From the NCBI GenBank assembly GCA_002689455.1, contig NZGE01000015.1, positions 1-53,776 of the forward strand: 53,776 nt of DNA. The letters are read 5' to 3'. Source of the stretch: Magnetococcales bacterium (GTDB lineage Bacteria; Pseudomonadota; Alphaproteobacteria; UBA2136). A program made the position numbers and the translations under genes. Under the pieces are notes generated by a model. It searched no databases. It was given only the letters and a program-made list of their open reading frames with translations, and was not told where the DNA came from. Each line of letters starts with the position of its first letter. The stretch's first letter is position 1. Below are positions 11,436 through 20,825 of this stretch, piece by piece.

Positions 11436-11881
11436 TATATATTTTCTACTTTTAATTTCGCTTCCTCTGAACCTTTAACGGCTAATGAGTCTGCACGCTC
11501 ATTCCCTTCAATACCACTATGACCTTTAACCCATTGCCACGATACTGAGTGTTTAGCAAGTTCAGCGTCTAACTCTTGCCAAAGGTCAGCATTTTTTAAA
11601 CCGCCCTTTTTGGTCCAACCCTTTTTCTTCCAACCTTCCATCCATTGCATGGCACCATCCATTACATACTTCGAGTCGGTATATATTTCAACAGGCATAT
11701 GCCTTGTAATCGCTTTCAAACCTTCAATAACAGCTTTTAGCTCCATGCGATTATTCGTTGTTTCTGTTTCACTTCCATAAAGTTCTTTTTCATGCCCTTT
11801 ATAACTTAAAACAACGCCCCAACCACCTGGGCCTGGGTTACCACTACATGCACCATCTGTATATAGAATCACTTTGTTCAA
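11435..11881 (-). CDS. rnhA: Ribonuclease HI
   Basis: Cleaves the RNA strand of RNA-DNA hybrids. The DEDD active site is complete: D in [19 protein letters not shown] in [10 protein letters not shown] in [10 protein letters not shown] and the last D in NERADSLA. The basic handle region ([11 protein letters not shown]) is present. Length 148 aa. It follows thrB by 15 bp, a common alphaproteobacterial pairing. Confidence 0.96.
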   Translation of the reverse strand: MNKVILYTDGACSGNPGPGGWGVVLSYKGHEKELYGSETETTNNRMELKAVIEGLKAITRHMPVEIYTDSKYVMDGAMQWMEGWKKKGWTKKGGLKNADLWQELDAELAKHSVSWQWVKGHSGIEGNERADSLAVKGSEEAKLKVENI

Positions 11882-11896
11882 CGTTAGCCTTATATC

Positions 11897-12838
11897 TTAA
11901 AGTTGTTGGTGGTAACTTAGGCGTTTTTGCCAATTTTGAAAAGGTCTTTGTGCTCCCAAATTCTTTTTATCGCCCTTGATTTCATCATAAAGTCTTGTAG
12001 CCATAAAGCGAAGCGCTGCAAGCCTAAGCATATCAGGCAATGCCTTTCTTTCTAATTCGGTCAATTCTCGTCTATGCAAATAACCTTCTAAAAAGCTGTT
12101 ATAATGTACTTCTGAAAACTCACCTTTTATAAAACCCCAAGCATTTAAAGCAATAGCAAGATCATAAACAAAGTAATCGACACAAGAAAACCAAAAGTCT
12201 ATCACACCACTTACAAAATTCTCGGTAAACAATACATTATCTTTAAAATAATCCGCGTGAATAAAGCCTGTTGGCAAGCCTTTATGGTATAAACTTTTTT
12301 GATATTGAATTTCTTCATTGACCATTTTAACTGCATGCTTGTGGTCATCTGTCAGGTTTTCTGATTTAATCTCATAAATCAATTCACAAATGCTGGGTAA
12401 ATCAACAGCATTGTCAATTTGAGGCGTTTGAATTGTTAATGAAGTTGTGTGAATATTCGCTAAAGTTTTACCCGCTGAAAAGCATTGTAAGTCAGAAGGT
12501 TCGTCAATATCATCACCGTCCATAAATGTTTGTAAAATACATGTTTTACCATTTTCAAGCTTAAAGCGTCTTTGCCCTGTGTGCGCCGCAATAATACGCG
12601 GGCAAATAATATTTTCTTCTGAAAGCCTGCACATCATATCCAATATAAATGGGATACTTTCTTGTTCTACACGCCCTTCAAATATCGTTAAAATATATTT
12701 TTCTTTATCTGTTTCAATAAAGTAATTTGTATTTTCAGTGCCTTTGTGAATGCCTATAGCTTGTTTTAATGAAGAAATAGAAAAATGAGAAAGAATTTCC
12801 ACAATTTCAGATTCCGTCAACTGAGTAAAAACCGCCAT
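11897..12838 (-). CDS. thrB: Homoserine kinase, APH-fold (type II ThrB)
   Basis: Phosphorylates homoserine in threonine biosynthesis. This is the aminoglycoside-phosphotransferase-like homoserine kinase, not the GHMP type. It has the N-terminal MAVFTQLTESEIVEIL and GTENTNYFIET nucleotide-binding region, the catalytic loop GFIHADYFKDNVLF (HxDxxxxN) and the following VSGVIDFWFS metal-binding aspartate. Length 313 aa is typical. It is the first gene of the thrB-rnhA-yqgE run, divergent from hemL across a 192-bp AT-rich region. Confidence 0.93.
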   Translation of the reverse strand: MAVFTQLTESEIVEILSHFSISSLKQAIGIHKGTENTNYFIETDKEKYILTIFEGRVEQESIPFILDMMCRLSEENIICPRIIAAHTGQRRFKLENGKTCILQTFMDGDDIDEPSDLQCFSAGKTLANIHTTSLTIQTPQIDNAVDLPSICELIYEIKSENLTDDHKHAVKMVNEEIQYQKSLYHKGLPTGFIHADYFKDNVLFTENFVSGVIDFWFSCVDYFVYDLAIALNAWGFIKGEFSEVHYNSFLEGYLHRRELTELERKALPDMLRLAALRFMATRLYDEIKGDKKNLGAQRPFQNWQKRLSYHQQL

Positions 12839-12973
12839 TTCAAGTGCTTAACCTATATTCAATTTATGAGTTATTTACTATAACTTAAACCACCTTCTTA
12901 TGCCACCCTTAAATACATTAAATACGCTAAAAACCCATAAGAATATTAGCTTATAGATTAATTAAAGTTAACA

Positions 12974-13002
12974 TTGCAAAAATACGCATATTTTGGCATA
13001 TT
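12974..13002 (+). promoter_or_regulatory. Predicted sigma-70-type promoter of hemL
   Basis: TTGCAA, a 17-bp spacer and CATATT, placed 29 bp before the hemL ATG. Each box matches four of six consensus bases. The rest of the 192-bp intergenic region is AT-rich and carries one weak inverted repeat (AGTTAT/ATAACT at 12869-12885). Confidence 0.5.
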
Positions 13003-13030
13003 CTAAGCATTAAAACGAAAGAAGTAGAAA

Positions 13031-14350
13031 ATGATTCCTGAATTTGCACAACAAAACGTAAAACGAACAAAAGGTCGCTATGATGTTAGCAATCAGCTTT
13101 TTTCACGTGCTGAAGAATTGATGCCAGGAGGTGTAAATTCGCCTGTACGTGCTTTTAATGGTGTTGGTGGAAAACCTGTTTTCATTGCAGGTGCATCAGG
13201 TGCAATTATTCAAGATATGGATGAAAACCAATACATCGACTATGTGCTTTCTTGGGGACCAATGATTTTAGGACATGCTCATCCGCATGTTATTAAATCG
13301 GTAACTGAACGATTAGCACTCGGAACATCCTTCGGCGCACCAACAGATATGGAAACATATCTCGCTGATATTTTATGTACAAGACATAAAAGCGTGGAAC
13401 AAGTTCGACTTGTAAACTCGGGTACTGAAGCAACTATGAGCGCCATTCGTTTAGCACGTGGTTTTACAGGTAAGAAAGGCATTATTAAGTGTGATGGCTG
13501 TTACCATGGCCATGCAGACTCGCTACTTGTAAGCGCAGGGTCAGGCCTAGCCACTGGTGGGAACCCAAGCAGTGCAGGTGTGCCTGAAGAAATTGCTAAA
13601 CTTACACACGTTATTCCATTTAACGACAGTGAAGCTTTAGAAACTTTAATTAAAGAAAACCAAGATATTGCATGCTTCATTTTAGAACCCATTGCAGGTA
13701 ACATGGGGTGCATTCCTCCACAAAATGGATACCTTACAAAGGTGCGTGAAATTTGCACGAAATATAATGTTGTGCTGATTATTGATGAAGTAATGACAGG
13801 GTGTCGTGTAGCCTATGGTTCTGCTCAGGAAATTTATAATGTAGAAGCGGACATCACCTGCTTTGGTAAAGTTATTGGTGGCGGTATGCCACTGGCTGCA
13901 TATGGTGGTAAAAAAGAAATTATGCAAAAACTTGCACCTGTGGGTGATGTTTATCAAGCAGGTACATTATCCGGTAACCCACTTGCCGTTTCGGCAGGTT
14001 GTGCAACACTTGAAATGTTACCTAAAGAAGCATACACAAAATTGAACGACATCAGTGTTACAATTGTAAAAGAAATAAGTAATATTTTAACACATCATAA
14101 TATCGTTCACAGCACCACACAAGTTGGTGGAATGTTCAGCGTTTTCTTCCAAGAAAATGCACCAAAAAACTTCCAAGAAATCAGCAAGCTTCACGTTGCA
14201 AAATACAGCAAATTCTTCCATAAACTATTGGATAACGGCGTTTACATTGCACCTTCAGCATACGAAACATGTTTTACATCGCTGGCGCATGATGCTGACA
14301 TGTTAAACTTAACATTCAAAGCAGTTGAATTAGCTGCAAAGGAGCTGTAA
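13031..14350 (+). CDS. hemL: Glutamate-1-semialdehyde 2,1-aminomutase
   Basis: PLP enzyme that makes 5-aminolevulinate in the C5 (glutamyl-tRNA) route to haem. It is canonical over its length: LMPGGVNSPVRAF, the PLP pocket LVNSGTEATMSAIRLARG, the pyridine-ring aspartate in IIDEVMTG, the Schiff-base lysine in CFGKVIGGGMP (Lys280) and YQAGTLSGNPLA. Length 439 aa. SD-like AAAGAAG precedes the ATG. rlmE follows after 10 bp. No ALA synthase or glutamyl-tRNA reductase lies in this window. C5-pathway use is unusual for an alphaproteobacterium. Confidence 0.95.
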   Translation: MIPEFAQQNVKRTKGRYDVSNQLFSRAEELMPGGVNSPVRAFNGVGGKPVFIAGASGAIIQDMDENQYIDYVLSWGPMILGHAHPHVIKSVTERLALGTSFGAPTDMETYLADILCTRHKSVEQVRLVNSGTEATMSAIRLARGFTGKKGIIKCDGCYHGHADSLLVSAGSGLATGGNPSSAGVPEEIAKLTHVIPFNDSEALETLIKENQDIACFILEPIAGNMGCIPPQNGYLTKVREICTKYNVVLIIDEVMTGCRVAYGSAQEIYNVEADITCFGKVIGGGMPLAAYGGKKEIMQKLAPVGDVYQAGTLSGNPLAVSAGCATLEMLPKEAYTKLNDISVTIVKEISNILTHHNIVHSTTQVGGMFSVFFQENAPKNFQEISKLHVAKYSKFFHKLLDNGVYIAPSAYETCFTSLAHDADMLNLTFKAVELAAKEL

Positions 14351-14360
14351 GGATTAAATT

Positions 14361-15044
14361 ATGACAGATAAAAAACGTCAAATTATTGGTGGAAAAACAA
14401 AGTTTAAAAGCCAGCTTTCAAAGTCCTCTAAGGAATATTTATTAAGGCAGGCAAAAGACCCTTACGTTAAAAAAGCCATTAAAGAAGGCTACCATTCTCG
14501 TGCGGCCTTCAAGCTAAAGGAAATTAACGATAAACATAAAATTATTCGCCCAGGCATGGTTGTTGTTGACCTTGGCGCAGCGCCTGGTGGTTGGTGTCAG
14601 GTTGTGAAAGAAGAAATGGCTAAAGGTGGCCGTGGCCTTGGTGGTGGTAAAATTTTTGGACTTGATAAAATTTGGATGGAAGACGTTGAAGAAGTAACCT
14701 TTATTAAGGGCGACTTTACAGAAAATGAAGTTTATGAAAAGCTTCTAGCCGAATGCCCAGAAAAAGTAAACGTTGTACTTTCGGACATGGCACCAGAAAC
14801 CAGCGGACACGACGGAACAGACCACTTGCGTATTATGGGGTTGGTTGAAATGGCAGCCGACTTTGCATTGAACATGCTTAAACCCAAAGGTGCTTTTTTA
14901 ACGAAGATTTTTCAAGGTGGTGAAGAAATTAAGTTCCGTGAAGAGATGCGTAAGCATTTTGATAAGGTTCAGTTCATAAAACCGAATTCATCACGTAAAG
15001 AGTCTCGCGAAGTTTTCCTACTTTGTACTGGTTTTAAAGGATAA
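14361..15044 (+). CDS. rlmE: 23S rRNA (uridine-2552-2'-O)-methyltransferase RlmE (FtsJ/RrmJ)
   Basis: SAM-dependent methyltransferase that modifies the A-loop of the 50S subunit. The K-D-K-E tetrad can be traced: K in SRAAFKLKEI, D in LSDMAPETSGHDGTDH, K in FLTKIFQGG and E in SRKESREVFLL. The SAM-binding glycine motif is VVDLGAAPGGWCQV. Length 227 aa. It starts 10 bp after hemL and is probably co-transcribed with it. It ends at a shared bidirectional terminator. Confidence 0.95.
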   Translation: MTDKKRQIIGGKTKFKSQLSKSSKEYLLRQAKDPYVKKAIKEGYHSRAAFKLKEINDKHKIIRPGMVVVDLGAAPGGWCQVVKEEMAKGGRGLGGGKIFGLDKIWMEDVEEVTFIKGDFTENEVYEKLLAECPEKVNVVLSDMAPETSGHDGTDHLRIMGLVEMAADFALNMLKPKGAFLTKIFQGGEEIKFREEMRKHFDKVQFIKPNSSRKESREVFLLCTGFKG

Positions 15045-15057
15045 AACGAAAACATTA

Positions 15058-15090
15058 AAAAAGCCTCACCAAAATGGTGAGGCTTTTTTT
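15058..15090. terminator. Bidirectional terminator between rlmE and the convergent ORF
   Basis: GCCTCACC-AAAAT-GGTGAGGC is flanked by an A run on the left and seven T on the right. It serves rlmE (plus) and the 15096-15524 ORF (minus). Confidence 0.9.
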
Positions 15091-15095
15091 CGTTT

Positions 15096-15524
15096 TTAAG
15101 CAGAAGCGCCAGGAATAGCCTGACAAGTATTCAAGCTAATGAAGCCTTTATAATAGTATGGGCTTCCTTCTTTTTTAATTGAAGAAATAACTTCACCAAT
15201 GGCTGAAGCTGTTTCAGCAACATTCAAAATAAATGAATTGGGCAATTGTTCATCCGATTCCTTTTCACTGCAAAGCACAGCAAACAATTTATTGCCCAGC
15301 GCCTTTTTAAGAAGCGTTACCAGCTCATCACTGTCTTGTTTAAACCATACAGTTTGATGTTCAGCACCTGAACCATTTTGTTTAGCTGTATAAGCTTCAA
15401 CATCGGAAGCTTTATGAAAAGTGCGTAACTTATTTTGGTCCGTTACAACAACGGCAACAACATTTTTACCTGTAATTTTTTTAAAAAAACTTTTTACATC
15501 TTTTAGAAACTGATTGGACGACAT
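15096..15524 (-). CDS. Hypothetical protein (142 aa)
   Basis: The start is placed at the ATG at 15524, because AAGGAG lies six bases upstream; the ORF-track start at 15551 has no such signal. The soluble product begins MSSNQFLKDVKSFFKKITG and contains alternating beta-like (NVVAVVVTD, LFAVLCSEK) and helical segments. It has no recognised domain, signal peptide or membrane helix. It is transcribed alone, between its own promoter region and the bidirectional terminator. Function unknown. Confidence 0.75.
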   Translation of the reverse strand: MSSNQFLKDVKSFFKKITGKNVVAVVVTDQNKLRTFHKASDVEAYTAKQNGSGAEHQTVWFKQDSDELVTLLKKALGNKLFAVLCSEKESDEQLPNSFILNVAETASAIGEVISSIKKEGSPYYYKGFISLNTCQAIPGASA

Positions 15525-15627
15525 AGACATCTCCTTGAATTCAGATCGCATAAAAGCATAGGTGTTTTGTTACAAGTGTTGGTATACAAGAAAGAAGTTA
15601 TAAAATCAACCCTTAGCTTAAAGAAAA

Positions 15628-15655
15628 AGCGCAAGAATTAACCCTTGCGCTTTTC
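15628..15655 (-). terminator. Terminator at the end of the gmhA transcript
   Basis: AGCGCAAG and CTTGCGCT form an 8-bp stem. AAAAA lies to the left (T run on the minus strand) and TTTT to the right. It lies 20 bp beyond the gmhA stop and closes the surface-sugar block. Confidence 0.8.
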
Positions 15656-15674
15656 ACATTAAAAAACCGGACTC

Positions 15675-16304
15675 TTAAAAACCTAAGTTCTCTTCAACCA
15701 ATGCACACAGCATGTGTAAAAATGTAATGTGACATTCTTGAATGTGTGCTGTAGTTGGGTATTCTACACAGAAGTTATAGTCGCATAAACCGTGCAATGT
15801 ACCACCCTTTTTACCTGTTAAGCTTACCGTTTGAATACCTAACTGTTTAGCGCTTGCAACGGCTTTAATAATGTTAGCACTGTTGCCTGATGTTGAAATG
15901 GCAATTAACACGTCACCTGTTTTACCCAAACCTTCCACTTGGCGAGAGAATACTTCATCATAGCCATAATCATTACCAACAGCTGTTAAAATAGAAGTGT
16001 CGGTTGTAAGAGCGATGGAAGCCAATGCACGGCGGTTATTCACAAAACGCCCCACAAATTCAGCTGCAATGTGTTGTGCATCGGAAGCACTGCCACCATT
16101 ACCACAAAGTAAAACCTTGTTACCATTATTAATCGCTTTTGAAACTGTTAAAGCTAACGCTTCAAGCTGAGTAGCATTTTGCATAAAGAAGCCATTCACC
16201 GCTTCAATGTGCGCATCCACCATAGATTGGATCATTCCCTGCTTCGAATCACCTTTTGTCATACTTGCGCATGGGTTCATCGTTTCAATTACATTTTCCT
16301 GCAT
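15675..16304 (-). CDS. gmhA: Phosphoheptose isomerase (SIS domain)
   Basis: Converts sedoheptulose-7-phosphate to D-glycero-D-manno-heptose-7-phosphate, the first step toward ADP-heptose for the LPS core. The SIS domain carries CGNGGSASDAQHIAAEFVGRF, the phosphate loop ISTSGNSANII and the C-terminal HIQECHITFLHMLC helix. Length 209 aa. The first ~25 residues precede the usual family start, so an internal ATG (MIQSMVDAHIEAV) is a possible alternative. It follows asnB by 19 bp. gmhB, the phosphatase of the same pathway, is 35 kb away in this window. A DiaA-like role is less likely. Confidence 0.87.
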   Translation of the reverse strand: MQENVIETMNPCASMTKGDSKQGMIQSMVDAHIEAVNGFFMQNATQLEALALTVSKAINNGNKVLLCGNGGSASDAQHIAAEFVGRFVNNRRALASIALTTDTSILTAVGNDYGYDEVFSRQVEGLGKTGDVLIAISTSGNSANIIKAVASAKQLGIQTVSLTGKKGGTLHGLCDYNFCVEYPTTAHIQECHITFLHMLCALVEENLGF

Positions 16305-16323
16305 ATTGCCATACCACTTTTCA

Positions 16324-18195
16324 TTAATTTTCTATGAACATATTAATCCACAACTCAATCACAAGCAAGGATAATATTGTATACGAACCATCTGTCTTAC
16401 CTGTCTTAGTATTCTCTAAAAGTTTTTTCACAGTAGCAGCATTAAACAACCCACGTATCATTGCCTGCTTTGAAAATAAAACACTGCGAACAAATTCTTC
16501 TTCTTTTAAAAGCCAATGCCTTACTGGTGCACCAAAACCAGCTTTAGAACGGTATAAAATTTCAGGAGACAACCTTTTTTCGAATGCCTTTTTAAGCAAC
16601 CACTTGGCCTCACGCCCTTGCACTTTTTGGTGTAACGGCAATTTAAAGGCAAAATCAATTATTTTTTTAGATGTAAAAGGTGTGCGCACTTCCACGCCTG
16701 AAGCCATAGACATTTTGTCTGTATAGTTTAAATTATGGTCTGGTAAAAAACCATGAAGCTCCAAATTCAACTGACGATCCAAACTTGAAAAGTCTTTTGA
16801 GCTTTCCAACACTTTCTCCAAATAATCAGCTGTTTGGTGGTCATAAGCTTGCTTTAATTCCGCCCCTAAAAGGGAGTATAGTACTTTAGGTTCTGTATAG
16901 TAAAACGCATGTAACAAGCGCTTATCTTTTGGCGATTTCAAAATTTCGTGCAACTTCGATAAACGGCGTTTTAAATATTTTTTATGAGCTAGATTTTTAA
17001 GCACACCCACTGCCAAGGTTTGCAATTTTTCTGGTATAAAGTCATATTTTTCAAGCATAGCTGTTACTTGATGTCGGCGGTACCCAGAAAAAACATCATC
17101 ACCACCAGAGCCTGAAAGCATGACTTTAACGCCCTTTTTTTTGGCTTCTTTACAAATACGTTTTACAAACAACGGTGCAGGGTCGGCTTGTGGTTCATCT
17201 AAGTTATAAACCATGTCTTTTAGGTCATGTACAAAGTTTTCTTGAATGGTAATGTGGTGCAAGTTCACACCTGTTTGTTTTGCAACTTGGTTGGCATAAA
17301 AAGCGTCATTGCTAAAACCTTCTTCTGCCATTTCTTCACCTTCAAAACCAATACAAAATGTATCAAAAGGTTCGCCTAAATGCTTTTTCATGGATGTTAC
17401 AATGGCACTTGAATCGACTCCACCTGACAAAAAAGCACCCACAGGCACATCGCTCACCGTTTGGTCGGCAACAACTTCATCAAACAAGCTTAAAAGCTCT
17501 TCCGGTGTCTTCTCTTCATGGTTTTGGGTAAGTGGCACGTCATACCATTTTGAAATCAGGCATAAGCAGTCTTCACTCACAGTCATAAAATGTCCTGGTA
17601 AAAGCTTTTTAACACCTTTAAGCATAGTGTGTTCACCCGCACACCATAAGTAGCGTACATAGGAAAGCACAGCTTCATGGTCAATTTCCCTTTCAAGCTG
17701 TTCTATTTCAAGCAATGCTTTTAATTCAGATGAAAAAACAAACCCTTTGGAGGTTTCAGCATAATAAAAGGGCTTCATCCCCAAATGATCACGTGCGGCA
17801 AACAAACTTTTTTCTTGCTTATCCCAAATAGCAAAGGCAAAAATACCATCTAATTTATGTACCATACTTTCGCCGTAAGCATCATAAAGTGGGGCTAAAA
17901 TTGCGGTATCGGAATTTTCATTAAAAACATAGCCTTTGTCTTTAAGGTCGGCAGCAAGAGCTTTAAAGTTATAAATCTCACCGTTAAAAACAATTTGATA
18001 ACGCCCTTCAACCGCTTCCATAGGCTGTGATGCCTGCTCTGATAAATCAATAATAGATAACCGACGGTGCCCTAACCCAGCTTCTTGGCACACCCAATGA
18101 CCAGAACCATCAGGCCCACGGTGTGCAATTTTATCGGTCATCTTTTTCAAGATGCTTTCGTTAAAATTACCAACGTAGCCTGCAATTCCGCACAT
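16324..18195 (-). CDS. asnB: Asparagine synthase (glutamine-hydrolysing), AsnB family
   Basis: Class II glutamine amidotransferase fused to an ATP-pyrophosphatase synthetase domain. Cys2 (MCGIAGYVG) is the glutaminase nucleophile, and RRLSIID and NGEIYNF are N-domain signatures. The PP-loop AFLSGGVDSSAIV lies near residue 257. Length 623 aa. The position in a polysaccharide gene block raises the alternative that it amidates a sugar or uronic acid instead of free aspartate. Paralogues of this kind are common in surface-polysaccharide loci and cannot be separated by sequence alone. Confidence 0.85.
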   Translation of the reverse strand: MCGIAGYVGNFNESILKKMTDKIAHRGPDGSGHWVCQEAGLGHRRLSIIDLSEQASQPMEAVEGRYQIVFNGEIYNFKALAADLKDKGYVFNENSDTAILAPLYDAYGESMVHKLDGIFAFAIWDKQEKSLFAARDHLGMKPFYYAETSKGFVFSSELKALLEIEQLEREIDHEAVLSYVRYLWCAGEHTMLKGVKKLLPGHFMTVSEDCLCLISKWYDVPLTQNHEEKTPEELLSLFDEVVADQTVSDVPVGAFLSGGVDSSAIVTSMKKHLGEPFDTFCIGFEGEEMAEEGFSNDAFYANQVAKQTGVNLHHITIQENFVHDLKDMVYNLDEPQADPAPLFVKRICKEAKKKGVKVMLSGSGGDDVFSGYRRHQVTAMLEKYDFIPEKLQTLAVGVLKNLAHKKYLKRRLSKLHEILKSPKDKRLLHAFYYTEPKVLYSLLGAELKQAYDHQTADYLEKVLESSKDFSSLDRQLNLELHGFLPDHNLNYTDKMSMASGVEVRTPFTSKKIIDFAFKLPLHQKVQGREAKWLLKKAFEKRLSPEILYRSKAGFGAPVRHWLLKEEEFVRSVLFSKQAMIRGLFNAATVKKLLENTKTGKTDGSYTILSLLVIELWINMFIEN

Positions 18196-18223
18196 ATGCC
18201 TAACAATTCCCTATCGGTTTAAG

Positions 18224-20377
18224 TTAAAAGTTTACCTTTAAAGGTTTGCCTTCCACCATACTTTGAGAAGCTAAAAGTGTTAAACGACTTGTTTTAAACA
18301 TACCTTCAACATCAAGCTGATTATTGCCTGAAACAGCACCAACAAATTCTGCAAGTTCATTATTGTGCCCTTTATCCTGAGAGCCACCTAAGAAACCATT
18401 TTTCACGCGAATTTTACGGCGCTTGCCATTTGAAATAATAGACGCTTTACGGAAGTTATCAATCACTGCAACGCTTCCACCTGCGTATACTTCAACAAGT
18501 TCTTTAGAGAATGAGCTATCTCCTTCTGATGTGTAAAGTAATGTGGCTGTACTACCGTTTTCAAAACGGATAACAATATTGTAAACATCTTGACCTTCGC
18601 CTGCGGTTGCATAAACTTCAGTGGGTACTGAACCGGCTAAATAAAGTGCAAGGTCAATAAAGTGACAAGCTTCACCCACCAAGCGTCCGCCACCTGTTTT
18701 AGGGTCATTTTGCCAGTTATCACTTTCAAGTTTACCAGCATTAACACGAATCATCACTTGGCGTGGTGTTAGAATTCTTTCAAAATGGTCATTTATTGCC
18801 ATTGCATATGGTGAATAACGGCGGTTAAAGCCAACCATAAGAACTTTGTTACTGTTGCGGTATTCACGTTCCACCATATCAAGTTCTTCAAAGGTCATAC
18901 CCAAAGGTTTTTCAACAAAAACGTGTTTACCTGCTTGCAAGGCTTGCCCGACTAAGTTTGCATGTGTGTTATGTTGCGTTGCAATAGCAACCGCATGAGT
19001 TGAAGCGTCGTTAATAATTTCGTTTTCGTTACCTGCAACATAATTAAAACCAAATTTATCACCTGCTAAACGCGCACTAACACCACCTTTTGATACAATA
19101 CCCGTTAAGTCCACTTCATCTGCACCTTTTAGTGCTGGTAACAGAACCCCACGTGCAAAACTGCCTGCACCAATAAAGCTTAAGCCAACTTTACCAGTTA
19201 CAATTTCAGTTGGACGTAAGTTCATACGTGACTTTAAGCGTTCTTCAAACGGCGACTTATATTCAAGTACCACACCCATGCTTGGAATGTCCTTTGAAAG
19301 GACAAGTGCGTAAGCATCCTTCGCTTCTTCAATTGGGAAACTGTGTGAAATAAGCTGTTCAATGTTCAAAGCGCCAGTGCTCATTAAATGAAGGGCTTCT
19401 TTTAAGTTTTCACGCTCACACCAACGCACAAAACCAATTGGGTAGTCTTTGCCACGTTCTTCATATTCTTTATCGTAACGACCTGGGCCATATGAACGAG
19501 AAATAATAAAGTTCAGTTCTTTTTTCATAAAGTCCGCATATGGAATGTTACTGCCAACTTTACCTGTCATAACAATATTTGCTTTATCACGTGCAAATTG
19601 AATAGCTTGTTCGATTGGGTCATTAGAGTCGGTTGCAGCGCAAATAATTACACTGTCAAAACCATTGCTTTCCGTAAATGACTTCACCAAGCTTTCAGTA
19701 TTACCAGCACTTAAAGCGTGCACCATATCGGCACCTGTTTCTTCAGCTAATTTAATACGCTCTGCATCAAAGTCTACTGCAAAAACCTTACAGCCAGCAG
19801 CTTTTAAAAGTTGAACAGTAAGCTGACCCACAAGTCCAAGCCCCATCACCATCACACGGTCACCTAAAGTAACTTTTGCATTGCGAACACCTTGCATGGC
19901 AATTGAAACCAATGTTGCAAAAGATGCATGGTTATCTGGCACATTTTCAGGAATTTTAGCCACCAAATTTTTAGGAACAGAATTCACTTCAGCGTGGTTT
20001 GCAAAACCAGCACCAGCCATTGCAACACGTTCACCTACTTGGAACTGTCCTTTTAAATTTTCGCCCACTGCTAAAATTTCACCAGCAGCACTATAGCCCA
20101 GTGGCAAAGGCTCCTCTAATTTTGAAAACACCGATGAAAGCGTTGCTGACAAACCGTCACGTTGCATTTTATCAAGCACTTTTTGAACAAGGTCAGGACG
20201 TTCTTGCGCTTTAGACAGAAGCGACTTTTTCGCAAAATCGATTAACATTTTTTCTGTACCTGCGCTAATGAGAGATGCTTTAGTTGCAACCAAAACCTCC
20301 CCTTTTCCAACTTGTGGAGCAGGTACATCTGTTAAATTCATTTGACCGTTTTTAACGCTTTGTAAAACTTGTTTCAT
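18224..20377 (-). CDS. Bi-domain oxidoreductase: MDR dehydrogenase fused to Gfo/Idh/MocA
   Basis: A 717-residue fusion. Residues about 1-365 are a medium-chain (zinc-type alcohol dehydrogenase-like) reductase with the NAD motif VMVMGLGLVGQLTVQLLKAAG. Residues about 385-717 are a Gfo/Idh/MocA oxidoreductase with LSFIGAGSFARGVLLPALK and the signature HVFVEKPLG, followed by NRRYSP and GGGRLVGEACHFIDL. Fused proteins of this type occur in exopolysaccharide clusters and probably act on a nucleotide sugar or uronate. The substrate is unknown. It lies between the small ORF at 20427 and asnB, in the same orientation. Confidence 0.85.
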   Translation of the reverse strand: MKQVLQSVKNGQMNLTDVPAPQVGKGEVLVATKASLISAGTEKMLIDFAKKSLLSKAQERPDLVQKVLDKMQRDGLSATLSSVFSKLEEPLPLGYSAAGEILAVGENLKGQFQVGERVAMAGAGFANHAEVNSVPKNLVAKIPENVPDNHASFATLVSIAMQGVRNAKVTLGDRVMVMGLGLVGQLTVQLLKAAGCKVFAVDFDAERIKLAEETGADMVHALSAGNTESLVKSFTESNGFDSVIICAATDSNDPIEQAIQFARDKANIVMTGKVGSNIPYADFMKKELNFIISRSYGPGRYDKEYEERGKDYPIGFVRWCERENLKEALHLMSTGALNIEQLISHSFPIEEAKDAYALVLSKDIPSMGVVLEYKSPFEERLKSRMNLRPTEIVTGKVGLSFIGAGSFARGVLLPALKGADEVDLTGIVSKGGVSARLAGDKFGFNYVAGNENEIINDASTHAVAIATQHNTHANLVGQALQAGKHVFVEKPLGMTFEELDMVEREYRNSNKVLMVGFNRRYSPYAMAINDHFERILTPRQVMIRVNAGKLESDNWQNDPKTGGGRLVGEACHFIDLALYLAGSVPTEVYATAGEGQDVYNIVIRFENGSTATLLYTSEGDSSFSKELVEVYAGGSVAVIDNFRKASIISNGKRRKIRVKNGFLGGSQDKGHNNELAEFVGAVSGNNQLDVEGMFKTSRLTLLASQSMVEGKPLKVNF

Positions 20378-20426
20378 TCGTGAATTTCTTTTCTATTTCT
20401 ATATTTATTTTATAAATTAAAGCCAA

Positions 20427-20825
20427 TTAATTTTCTTTATATTTATTATATGAAAGAACGCGGTTTCTAAAATCGGCTGGCGTGTTTTTAATAGTTGGGT
20501 TTGGTACCAAAACATAGTCATAGTACTCAAGCATTTTTTCAATACGTTTAGGGTCGGTGCTTTCCATTAAGGCAATGTAACTTGTCATAAAACGGCCTTT
20601 GCAAGCTTCTTTAAAAATGGATAAATCTTTTTCGCTTAGCGGGCGCAAGCGAATGTCAAAAACTATTTCACATTCCTTGGGTATATCATCCCCTGGACAC
20701 CATAACCTTACACCATGCTTACCAAGGTTCAGTGTACCCACCTGCCCTGCAAATGCACGCTCCAAATTTAATTCAGACGGTTCATTGCTGACATTAATAA
20801 CAAGTTTTTGTTTTTCAGAGAACAT
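20427..20825 (-). CDS. Hypothetical protein in the polysaccharide block (132 aa)
   Basis: The start codon overlaps the wecC stop codon (TAATG), so translation is coupled to wecC. The protein has no membrane segment. The stretch VGTLNLGKHGVRLWCPG, followed by a beta-rich region, loosely recalls the (D/N)xSxxG part of a PilZ domain. However, the RxxxR c-di-GMP motif is not seen, so no domain call is made. The C-terminal half (ESTDPKRIEKMLEYYDYVLVP) is helical. Function unknown; coupling suggests a role linked to the nucleotide-sugar pathway. Confidence 0.75.
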   Translation of the reverse strand: MFSEKQKLVINVSNEPSELNLERAFAGQVGTLNLGKHGVRLWCPGDDIPKECEIVFDIRLRPLSEKDLSIFKEACKGRFMTSYIALMESTDPKRIEKMLEYYDYVLVPNPTIKNTPADFRNRVLSYNKYKEN

